Source: CALJFL01 sp964590005 (GTDB lineage Bacteria > Pseudomonadota > Gammaproteobacteria > Pseudomonadales > Halieaceae). From it: a DNA stretch of 13,221 bases. The notes beneath the pieces are model-generated. The model did not search any database. It was not told the origin of the DNA and was given only the letters and a program-made list of their open reading frames with translations. Position numbers and translations under genes: made by a program. Of this stretch, positions 7,460 through 13,221 are shown piece after piece; the stretch's first letter is position 1, and the number at the start of each line of letters is the position of its first letter. The DNA lies in NCBI GenBank assembly GCA_964590005.1, contig CAZPVJ010000023.1:1-13221 (forward strand), written 5' to 3'.

Positions 7460-9140
7460 TTGCGCCTGAGACCCTCCAGGGTCTATTTGTCAGGAGGTTG
7501 GTGCGATGGGAGACCTCTTTATTGGCGGCATTGGCTGGCTTGAGACCACAGCGATATACGCCAGGCTTGCTGTCATAGTGATAAAGCTCTGGCTGGCTGA
7601 GCAAACCGTCAAACGGACGCTCCTGCCATTCAGTCATCACCGTGAAATCAGTTTGTAGCCGGGTGGAAAAAGCGGTGCCCAGGTCGGCTGTATCCGGCAC
7701 GACGATCAGGTTGAGACGATTTTCCGCAGAGCGTTCCAGCAGTCCAGTAGAGAGCTCCCAGCTCTCCAGTGGTTGCAAAGGCAGCGCCACCACCTCAACA
7801 CCCTGCATCGCCAACAGGCGAAAGGTCTCCGGATAGATACTGTCATCAGAGGTCAGGACGGCGAGCCGCCCGAAGCTGCACTGAATGGATTCGAACCCCT
7901 GCGCTGGTGCACTGAACGCGAATCGCGTCGAGGCGTGCACTTGCGGTTGGACCAGAATGAGGCCGGAACTGTCGATTGCCACTGCGGCGTGTCTGAAGTT
8001 GGTACCCTCGGCGAGGATTACGCTGGTTACTACAACGGCGGAGCCACAGTTGTCTGCAATCACATCTGTCGCAGCCTGTCCGGCGCGCGCCCTGGCATCC
8101 AGGTCATCGCCACTGCCTACCAGCGGTGGCAATACCACCAGTTCCGCGCCACCTGACACCGCTGCTTGAAGCGCGTCAGCCAATTCAGACACATTCCCGC
8201 TATCCGCCAGCTGCACCAGCGCGGCGTCTGTCTCACTCGAGCCGTCCATAGCAGGTAGTGGCTGGTTTGCCGGGTCCTCCGTAATCGCGGAATACAACTC
8301 CGGGCGACGAGCCGCGAAAACATCCGTACCGTCAGGGCGAGTTTTGTTATTGGCCTGCTCAACGTCGATATCCGCATGCACAAAACACTCGCCGGTCCGC
8401 GGCGCCTTTGCCAATACCGTACCGTCCGGCGCAACAACCTGGCTCTCCCCCGCACCATCCAGGAACTCTGGGGGTATCCCTGTAGCGGCACTTATGCCCG
8501 GCACCATTTCCTCCGGAACCAGTGGGCCTACCTTATTCGCCGCCACGACAAATACCTTGTTCTCTGCAGCTCGGACCGGAATGTGCAGGGATGCCTCATC
8601 TGTCGCAAAAGAGTTCAGGCTATTGAGCATGAGCTGGGCGCCATTGAGCGCAAGGCAACGCGGTGTTTCGTTGATAACGCCATCCATGCAAGCGTACAGT
8701 CCAAGGCGACCAATTTCGGTTGCCACGACCGGGCCCTCCTCCGTCGCGGGTTCCAGGTAGTCATTCTCGTGGCCGATGTAGATCTGTTTGGTGTTGTCCG
8801 CCAGCAAATCGCCTTCTCGAGAGTAAAGCAGGCTGGACCCCGTCGCTTCACCACCCGGGCGCTGAACCGTACAGTTCACCACGACAAAGCACTTAAGCGC
8901 CGCGGCCTTTGCGGCGATAGCCGCCAGGAACGGGCCGTCGAGGGCTACGGAGACGTCGTAACAATGCTGCTTGTCGTCATACCAGGACAGGTGATTGCAG
9001 AATTCCGGCAGGACAATCAGGTCCGGCTGACACGTAGAAGCTTCGTCAAGCATTCGCAGGCAAGTGGCCAGGTTGGCGTCCACATCGGCACCCACGTGAA
9101 ACTGGGCAGCGGCTACCCGCACGGTTTTGGAGTTTGTCAT
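7446..9140 (-). CDS. Tandem two-domain carbon-nitrogen hydrolase (nitrilase/amidase superfamily); second domain degenerate
   Basis: The 564-residue protein is about twice the usual nitrilase length. Domain 1 (about residues 7-285) carries the full Glu-Lys-Cys triad: Glu46 in LIVLPEFCNH, Lys118 in DNTKQIYIGHE, Cys151 in GRLGLYACMDG. It should hydrolyse a C-N bond of an amide, nitrile or N-carbamoyl compound in the cytoplasm. Domain 2 (about 305-540) repeats the layout but the equivalents are Pro339 (LVVLPPLVGSG), Val401 (LVQPQVHAS) and Ser431 (GRLAVLTSDDS), so it is probably catalytically dead and may serve in oligomer assembly or substrate binding. The ATG at 9140 has no strong ribosome binding site. 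It is the first gene of the minus-strand operon, divergent from the membrane protein gene across a 120-base promoter region. Confidence 0.88.
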   Translation of the reverse strand: MTNSKTVRVAAAQFHVGADVDANLATCLRMLDEASTCQPDLIVLPEFCNHLSWYDDKQHCYDVSVALDGPFLAAIAAKAAALKCFVVVNCTVQRPGGEATGSSLLYSREGDLLADNTKQIYIGHENDYLEPATEEGPVVATEIGRLGLYACMDGVINETPRCLALNGAQLMLNSLNSFATDEASLHIPVRAAENKVFVVAANKVGPLVPEEMVPGISAATGIPPEFLDGAGESQVVAPDGTVLAKAPRTGECFVHADIDVEQANNKTRPDGTDVFAARRPELYSAITEDPANQPLPAMDGSSETDAALVQLADSGNVSELADALQAAVSGGAELVVLPPLVGSGDDLDARARAGQAATDVIADNCGSAVVVTSVILAEGTNFRHAAVAIDSSGLILVQPQVHASTRFAFSAPAQGFESIQCSFGRLAVLTSDDSIYPETFRLLAMQGVEVVALPLQPLESWELSTGLLERSAENRLNLIVVPDTADLGTAFSTRLQTDFTVMTEWQERPFDGLLSQPELYHYDSKPGVYRCGLKPANAANKEVSHRTNLLTNRPWRVSGAISRG

Positions 9141-9260
9141 GACATGTCGCTTATCAATGGTGGCAAGGCACCCAGGGAGGCCGCCAGGGGTTTCAGGTTC
9201 ATTTGATATAATATAATATCAATATATCTTTTAGTTCAAGGTGATGGCAATAGCTCCTCG
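9141..9260. promoter_or_regulatory. Divergent promoter region between the minus-strand operon and the membrane protein/MFS operon
   Basis: A strongly AT-rich patch (about 9201-9232) sits in otherwise GC-rich DNA. On the plus strand two overlapping perfect TATAAT hexamers lie at 9207-9212 and 9212-9217, without a clear -35 box. On the minus strand a TTGAAC box (9239-9234) stands 18 bases from TATATT (9215-9210). These would drive the 9261 gene and the nitrilase operon respectively. The same patch contains the palindrome listed separately, so a bound regulator could control both directions. Confidence 0.6.
9204..9221. promoter_or_regulatory. Candidate operator palindrome TGATATAATATAATATCA
   Basis: An 18-base inverted repeat with TGATAT and ATATCA arms and one mismatched pair in the middle. 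It covers the predicted -10 boxes of both divergent promoters, the classical position for a repressor. The same arms, placed directly together, occur as TGATATATCA at 12200-12209 in the other divergent promoter. AT-rich palindromes can arise by chance, but the matching arms at two promoters make a shared operator plausible. The regulator is not in the window. Confidence 0.5.
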
Positions 9261-9926
9261 ATGAATGACTACCTGCTATTCAAATTCGCACACCTCCTTG
9301 CCTTTGTTTATTGGCTGGGCGGTGACCTGGGGACCTTTCTGGCAAGCCGCTACGTTATTCGCGACGACCTGTCCACCGAGTCACGCCATGTCGCGCTGAA
9401 AATAATGCTGGCCTGCGACATGGGGCCCAAACTGGCGATGCCCTTGATCTTTCCCCTGGGCATGCAGATGGCAGTGGCATCCGGGATGGTCAATATAGGG
9501 ACACCTCTGCTTGTCGCCATGTGGTTGCTCGCGCTGTACTGGTTTGCCGTGGTTCTCGTGCTCTACCTGAACGAGGGGAAAGCTTTCACCGCCCGTCTGT
9601 CGCAGCTGGATTTTTACTTTCGCATTGCGATCGTAATCGGCCTGCTGGCCTACGCCTTGGCCAACCTTATGGCCACAGAGTCTGCCATGCCAGCCTGGCT
9701 GGCCTGGAAAATACTCGTGTTCGCGGCCCTGGTTGCCTGCGGCATTTCCATTCGGATCAATCTCAAGCCATTCGTCCCGGCCTTTACACGGATGATGACT
9801 GAAGGTGCCAGCACCGAGACCAACACGGCCATGGCCAACTCCATTGGCCGTTGCCGACCATTCGTCTGGTGCATCTGGGCGGGTCTGTTTGTTAACGCGG
9901 CACTGGGACTGCACCTGCTGGGCTGA
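9261..9926 (+). CDS. Conserved six-helix inner-membrane protein of unknown function
   Basis: The 221-residue protein is hydrophobic throughout with about six membrane helices: roughly residues 5-27, 50-75, 81-103, 118-137, 145-164 and 200-220. The first helix carries FAHLLAFVYWLGGDLGTFL with a conserved-looking His11 and an acidic Asp22. This His-in-helix-1 layout recalls CopD/DUF2269-type proteins, some of which are thought to bind heme or metal, but the resemblance is weak. I do not recognise a defined function. It starts at the ATG at 9261, with only a poor ribosome binding site upstream, and is followed after 72 bases by the MFS transporter on the same strand, probably co-transcribed. A role in membrane transport or electron transfer for the pathway is possible but not shown. 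Confidence 0.8.
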   Translation: MNDYLLFKFAHLLAFVYWLGGDLGTFLASRYVIRDDLSTESRHVALKIMLACDMGPKLAMPLIFPLGMQMAVASGMVNIGTPLLVAMWLLALYWFAVVLVLYLNEGKAFTARLSQLDFYFRIAIVIGLLAYALANLMATESAMPAWLAWKILVFAALVACGISIRINLKPFVPAFTRMMTEGASTETNTAMANSIGRCRPFVWCIWAGLFVNAALGLHLLG

Positions 9927-9998
9927 ACAAAACGGGAAACATGTGATCCGGGTATCCACAGACCTCGTAACCACCACAATCAATAACAGGACAAAACC

Positions 9999-11324
9999 AT
10001 GACAAACCAGGCAATCGCGGCCGCCCCCTCAACCCGTTTCATCGGGATCGATCTCAACGAGGGGATAAAAACCAGCCACATGCTGGCCTTCTACCTGTCC
10101 TGCTATGCCGCGATCATGCTGGCGACTTTTGTACCCCAGACCCAGCCTTTCCTGCTGAACGAGGTACTGCGAATTGACCCCTCCACCCAGGGTGTGGTGA
10201 GTGGGAATCTCAACTTCTGGGGCGAGATTGTCATTATTGTGACTGTGGGTATATGGGGGTCACTCTCGGACACCCTGGGCCGTCGCTGGGTAACCACCAT
10301 TGGCTTCATCCTGATCGCTGCAGGCATCATGCTTTACGGCATGGTTCGTGACATCAGCGGCCTGCTGATCGCGCGCATCATCTATTCCGCAGGCATCGCT
10401 GCCGTAAGCACCATGCTGATCACCCTGATGGCGGATTACGCCACCGATTCTAGCCGCGGTAAAGCGACCGGTTTACTGGGCGTCATGAATGGTCTGGGAG
10501 CGATGACTGCAGCTTTATTCCTGTTGCGCCTGCCCGCCATTTACCAGGGGCAGGGAATGGATGCAGAGGCAGCGGCCTACGCCACCTACGGCACCATGGC
10601 GCTGGTCACCGCGACCATCGGCGCGGCCATGTTCTTTGGTCTCAAGAAAGGCAAGGGGCACCACCACGAGGACACCCCACCGCTTTTACAACAGATACGT
10701 GAGGGCTTCGCGGAGGCGCGTCGGCCCATTATCGCGCTGGCCTACGCTGCCTCGTTCGTCGCACGGGGCAACCTGGCAGTGGTCGGGACTTTCTTTACCT
10801 TGTGGGCCTCGATCTACGGCACTACCGAATTGGGCATGACCTCGGCGGAGGCGATCAAAAAAGGGGGTGGTATTTTGGCGATCTCCTACGCGGCATCACT
10901 CTTCAGCGCGCCTGTCTTCGGCATCATGTCTGACCGGCTGGACCGCATCACAGCCATGGCGATAACGCTGGCGATTGGCGCCGTGGGTTATGGCAGCACC
11001 TTCTTCCTGGTAGACCCCTTTGGGCTGGCGGCAATCGGTAGCCTGATACTGATCGGTATGGCTGAAGTGGGCTGCATCATCACCAGCGGTGTACTGATTG
11101 CCGAGCAGGCGCCGAAGCGGCTGCGCGGCTCGGTGGTCGGCGTGTTCACGCTGTCAGGTGCAGTGGGTATATTGATTGCCAGCGTGGTGGGCGGCTATCT
11201 TTTCGATTACTGGCTAAATACAGGGCCGTTCGTATTCTTCGGCATGATTTCAGCCCTGGTATGTATCTGGGCACTGATATTGCGCGGGTCTCACGCGGGC
11301 GCGATCACGCCCGCCGAGGGTTAA
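9999..11324 (+). CDS. MFS transporter (12 membrane helices)
   Basis: A full-length 441-residue major facilitator superfamily permease. After a soluble N-terminus of about 25 residues, helices run through both halves; motif A appears as GSLSDTLGRRWV between helices 2 and 3, with a related GIMSDRLDR in the second half. The central cytoplasmic loop contains GKGHHHEDTPPLLQQIREGF, whose histidine cluster is unusual. The GVFTLSGAVGILIASVVGGYLFD stretch near the C-terminus is typical of MFS_1 permeases. Substrate unknown; it could take up an organic acid or pigment fragment or export a product. The ATG follows an AGGA about eight bases upstream. The gene ends 12 bases before the convergent dehydrogenase gene, and I see no hairpin terminator between them. 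Confidence 0.92.
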   Translation: MTNQAIAAAPSTRFIGIDLNEGIKTSHMLAFYLSCYAAIMLATFVPQTQPFLLNEVLRIDPSTQGVVSGNLNFWGEIVIIVTVGIWGSLSDTLGRRWVTTIGFILIAAGIMLYGMVRDISGLLIARIIYSAGIAAVSTMLITLMADYATDSSRGKATGLLGVMNGLGAMTAALFLLRLPAIYQGQGMDAEAAAYATYGTMALVTATIGAAMFFGLKKGKGHHHEDTPPLLQQIREGFAEARRPIIALAYAASFVARGNLAVVGTFFTLWASIYGTTELGMTSAEAIKKGGGILAISYAASLFSAPVFGIMSDRLDRITAMAITLAIGAVGYGSTFFLVDPFGLAAIGSLILIGMAEVGCIITSGVLIAEQAPKRLRGSVVGVFTLSGAVGILIASVVGGYLFDYWLNTGPFVFFGMISALVCIWALILRGSHAGAITPAEG

Positions 11325-11336
11325 ATACCACCGAAC

Positions 11337-12140
11337 TCAGGCACTCTCGAGGTCGGCAAACAGGTCCCGCTTTTTGAATCCCGCGGTCATGAAGCGGCCA
11401 AAAGCCTTGCCGCCGGTAAGCCAAACGACCTTGCCACCCGTCTTGGCGGTGTTGAGAATGCCCTCGACCAGGAACGGGGTGACTGTTTCCACGGTATCAC
11501 CCAGTATGTTGAATATGCGCTTGCTCTTCTGCCACTCCGGTGACTCCAGGTCATAGTCGCCCGTTAACAGGTCCGTGATGACAATGCCGGGACTCAGGGT
11601 ACAGACCTGAACCGGGGTATCCTTGACCTCTTTCTGCAGCGCCTTGTTGATATAGTTGACCGCACGCTTGGTCGCACCGTACGCACACATTCCGGGTTGC
11701 ACCTGGCCGCCACTGCCAAATCCCTCCATGTTCCAGATCTGGCCGCTACCCTGGTCCAGCATACCCCGCAGGGCGACATGGTTAGCCAATAGCAGTCCGC
11801 CGAGATTGATATCGACGATGCGTGCGATGGCGTCCGGGTCCGCGTCAGCCAGGTTTTGTCGCGGGATACTCACGCCGGCATTGTTGATCCAGATATCGAC
11901 CTTGCCAAACGCGGCTACCGCAGCATCCCAAAGACCCTGCAATTGGGTAGCGTTGGTGATTTCACAGGCTTTACCAGCGACGCGGTCGTCGCCATGACGG
12001 GTGCCCAGTTCTGAAACTACCGCATCAACATCCTCCTGCCGACGGCCGCTGACGACCACCCGACAGCCGCGCACCAAAAAGTTCTCTGCCAGCCCCTTGC
12101 CTATGCCACGTGTGCTGCCTGTTATTACCACTGCTTTCAT
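11337..12140 (-). CDS. Short-chain dehydrogenase resembling chlorophyll b reductase (NYC1/NOL-like)
   Basis: A 267-residue classical SDR: cofactor motif TGSTRGIG (residues 7-14) with SGRR (31-34) suggesting NADPH, INNAG at 85-89, catalytic Ser143, and Tyr154-x-x-x-Lys158. Beyond these general features it carries segments I associate with the plant chlorophyll b reductases NYC1 and NOL: KVDIWINNAG, IWNMEGFGSGG (NOL: IFNMDGAGSGG), LSPGIVITDLLTGD (NOL: ASPGMVLTDLLLSG), and RIFNILGDTVETV (NOL: QMFNIICELPETV), then a GGKVVWLTGG tail. These enzymes reduce the C7 formyl group of chlorophyll b to hydroxymethyl. The comparison is from memory, and a different carbonyl substrate remains possible. The ATG at 12140 is preferred to one at 12167 because GGGGA lies six bases upstream and it starts directly on the first beta strand. 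Divergent from the lipocalin-like gene. Confidence 0.85.
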   Translation of the reverse strand: MKAVVITGSTRGIGKGLAENFLVRGCRVVVSGRRQEDVDAVVSELGTRHGDDRVAGKACEITNATQLQGLWDAAVAAFGKVDIWINNAGVSIPRQNLADADPDAIARIVDINLGGLLLANHVALRGMLDQGSGQIWNMEGFGSGGQVQPGMCAYGATKRAVNYINKALQKEVKDTPVQVCTLSPGIVITDLLTGDYDLESPEWQKSKRIFNILGDTVETVTPFLVEGILNTAKTGGKVVWLTGGKAFGRFMTAGFKKRDLFADLESA

Positions 12141-12252
12141 ACTTGTTCCCCGATCTGTTGAATTCATACCGCGCGCGGGTTTCCCACCACATGTACTATT
12201 GATATATCATTATGACTCATTAAATCAACTGCTTTCTCGATGCAGGCCTCTC
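12141..12252. promoter_or_regulatory. Divergent promoter region between the SDR gene and the lipocalin-like gene
   Basis: A 112-base region separates two divergent starts and contains an AT-rich stretch (about 12196-12232) in GC-rich surroundings. It holds the palindrome at 12200-12209. No unambiguous -35/-10 pair can be assigned by eye. Similarity to the 9141-9260 region suggests common control. Confidence 0.45.
12200..12209. promoter_or_regulatory. Candidate operator palindrome TGATATATCA
   Basis: A perfect 10-base palindrome made of the same arms (TGATA/TATCA) as the 18-base inverted repeat at 9204-9221. It lies 60 bases upstream of the SDR start and 43 bases upstream of the lipocalin-like start, positions suited to a shared operator for both. 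Being short, it is supported mainly by the match to the other site. Confidence 0.45.
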
Positions 12253-12879
12253 ATGACAGCTATCACAACAGAATTCACACCGGGCTCTGTCGAACACAAC
12301 CTGGCGCAACTGGCCGGTGTTTGGCACGACCGAATCGACCTGTATAACCTGGACGGATCTCCACTGGACGACGATTCGCTGGTCGGCAGCGGCACCCCCG
12401 GCCCAGGCCCTTTTGAGAACCTGGTCTACGTTGATTTCAACGGGCGCGAACTCCTTCTCACCAATGTTCACATCAAGGGTCGGGAGATCGCCGCCAAGAC
12501 CTTCAGCGGCAGGATTCGGGACAGCTTGCTTGTCTTCGACCCGCTGGGACCTGGCGCCTACGAAAACATCGGTATGTCGGGAGGTCCGGGAATACTGACC
12601 TTTAACGCCCGCGAGCTGGACCAGGCCACCGGGGTTTACATGGAACCGGACTTCATTATTCTCACCGGGCCCGATTCACGGGTACGGCACACGGTGCTCT
12701 ATCGCAACGGCATCGCAGTGCGTACCCTGACCGCGCGCGGTGACCGGGTGGGCACCGACTGCAGCGTGCGCCACGCGATGGACGCCCGGGGCGCCGAGGG
12801 CCCGGTACACGAAACGCCGTTTAGCTCAAACATCTGGTCCCACCTGGTTGACGAAGCCCAGGCAACGACGGACATTTGA
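12253..12879 (+). CDS. Probable lipocalin-like beta-barrel protein (DUF3598-like), function unknown
   Basis: The 208-residue protein has no signal peptide and no membrane helix. It starts with LAQLAGVWHDRIDLYNLDGS (about residues 18-36), a Gly-x-Trp opening like that of lipocalin-type barrels and of the cyanobacterial/plant DUF3598 family, followed by many short strands rich in turns (for example FENLVYVDFNGRELLLTN and DSRVRHTVLYRNGIAVRTLTAR). That arrangement suggests a small-ligand-binding barrel. DUF3598 is distantly related to the lipocalin-fold bilin lyases, so a tetrapyrrole ligand would fit the neighbours, but the assignment is tentative and made without a search. The ATG has a modest CAGG upstream. 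The RCCR-like gene follows after 87 bases on the same strand, so they are probably co-transcribed. Confidence 0.75.
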   Translation: MTAITTEFTPGSVEHNLAQLAGVWHDRIDLYNLDGSPLDDDSLVGSGTPGPGPFENLVYVDFNGRELLLTNVHIKGREIAAKTFSGRIRDSLLVFDPLGPGAYENIGMSGGPGILTFNARELDQATGVYMEPDFIILTGPDSRVRHTVLYRNGIAVRTLTARGDRVGTDCSVRHAMDARGAEGPVHETPFSSNIWSHLVDEAQATTDI

Positions 12880-12966
12880 CTTTAATCAAGCGCCTGGCAA
12901 AAGCTTCGCGCTAAGGTCTCACCATCAAGCGGCGCGTGTGCGCCAGAAAAAAAGGAAACGCACTCG

Positions 12967-13221
12967 ATGGCAGAAAGAATCCTTACCCCGATCATCGATA
13001 TGGTCGAGGCCTCACCGGACGTCAACAACCGGGAAACATTTGAGAAGCTCTGGTCAATACTCGCCGAGATGGACGCGCGCATACAGAAGCGCTTCGAACT
13101 GACCCTGGACCCATGCAGCGAACGCTTTGCCGACTATCGCGCCATCAGCACGTCGGCGGACGGCGCCGAGGGCTCGCTAAAAACGTACAGTGGCCCCGAG
13201 GTGGACTGGTACGTGCACTCC
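12967..13221 (+). CDS. RCCR-like protein, N-terminal part (runs off the window)
   Basis: The 85 visible residues are open to the window edge. The N-terminal helix region (EKLWSILAEMDARIQKRFEL) followed by ADGAEGSLKTYSGPEVDWYVHS parallels the start of plant red chlorophyll catabolite reductase, where a similar helical stretch leads to GSAEASLHIRSGD...IDFVIGSW. The comparison is from memory of the Arabidopsis sequence. If right, this is a second member of the RCCR/bilin reductase superfamily in the window, and perhaps closer to RCCR than the one at 6555-7310. The start codon lies about ten bases after an AGGA within an A-rich leader; a small hairpin (GGCGC/GCGCC, 12931-12944) precedes it. The last two thirds of the protein, which would hold the reported catalytic residues, are outside the window. 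Confidence 0.6.
   Translation, partial: MAERILTPIIDMVEASPDVNNRETFEKLWSILAEMDARIQKRFELTLDPCSERFADYRAISTSADGAEGSLKTYSGPEVDWYVHS

Noticed and set aside
9381..9983. A 200-codon minus-strand frame opposite the six-helix membrane protein.
   Set aside because: The plus-strand product has regular membrane helices, while the minus-strand translation is low in hydrophobic order and rich in Gly, Gln and His.
11325..11336. A bidirectional terminator between the convergent MFS and SDR genes.
   Set aside because: The gap is only 12 bases and neither side forms a convincing stem followed by a T-run.
12931..12944. The GGCGC/GCGCC hairpin as a terminator after the lipocalin-like gene.
   Set aside because: The stem is only five base pairs and is followed by an A-run, not a T-run, on the coding strand.

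Overview
The window reads as a catabolic gene island from a Proteobacterium, most likely a marine gammaproteobacterium. This is an inference from moderately GC-rich, tightly packed, Shine-Dalgarno-led genes and from the family mix; no rRNA or other taxonomic marker is present. There are no tRNAs, CRISPR arrays, insertion sequences or recognisable regulator genes.

Positions 9140 down to 1 (minus strand) hold a probable nine-gene operon. In transcription order it encodes a two-domain nitrilase/amidase-family protein, a protein that looks like a distant relative of red chlorophyll catabolite reductase (RCCR) and ferredoxin-dependent bilin reductases, an acyl-CoA-dehydrogenase-fold flavoprotein, an aldehyde dehydrogenase, an alpha/beta hydrolase, an isochorismatase-family cysteine hydrolase, a PHBH-type FAD monooxygenase, a maleate-isomerase/Asp-Glu-racemase-family protein, and the start of an MFS transporter that leaves the window. 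Most junctions are overlaps or gaps of about 20-30 bases; only the one after the nitrilase is longer (135 bases).

Positions 9261-11324 (plus strand, divergent from the operon) encode a six-helix membrane protein and a complete MFS transporter. Positions 12140-11337 (minus strand, convergent with the transporter) encode a short-chain dehydrogenase whose signature segments resemble plant chlorophyll b reductases NYC1/NOL. Divergent from it, on the plus strand, are a probable lipocalin-like protein (12253-12879) and the start of a second RCCR-like protein (12967 to the window end).

The two divergent promoter regions share a TGATAT/ATATCA palindrome, suggesting that all transcription units answer to one regulator encoded elsewhere.

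Working model (inference): an NYC1/NOL-like reductase, two RCCR-like proteins and a lipocalin-like protein next to a set of C-N hydrolases, a flavin monooxygenase, an aldehyde dehydrogenase and transporters suggest a bacterial route for taking apart chlorophyll-derived or other linear tetrapyrroles, with the amidase/isomerase-type enzymes handling nitrogen-containing ring fragments. Several enzymes (the racemase-like protein, the alpha/beta hydrolase, the second nitrilase domain and the acyl-CoA-dehydrogenase-fold protein) lack the canonical catalytic residues of their families, so the chemistry is probably not the textbook chemistry.
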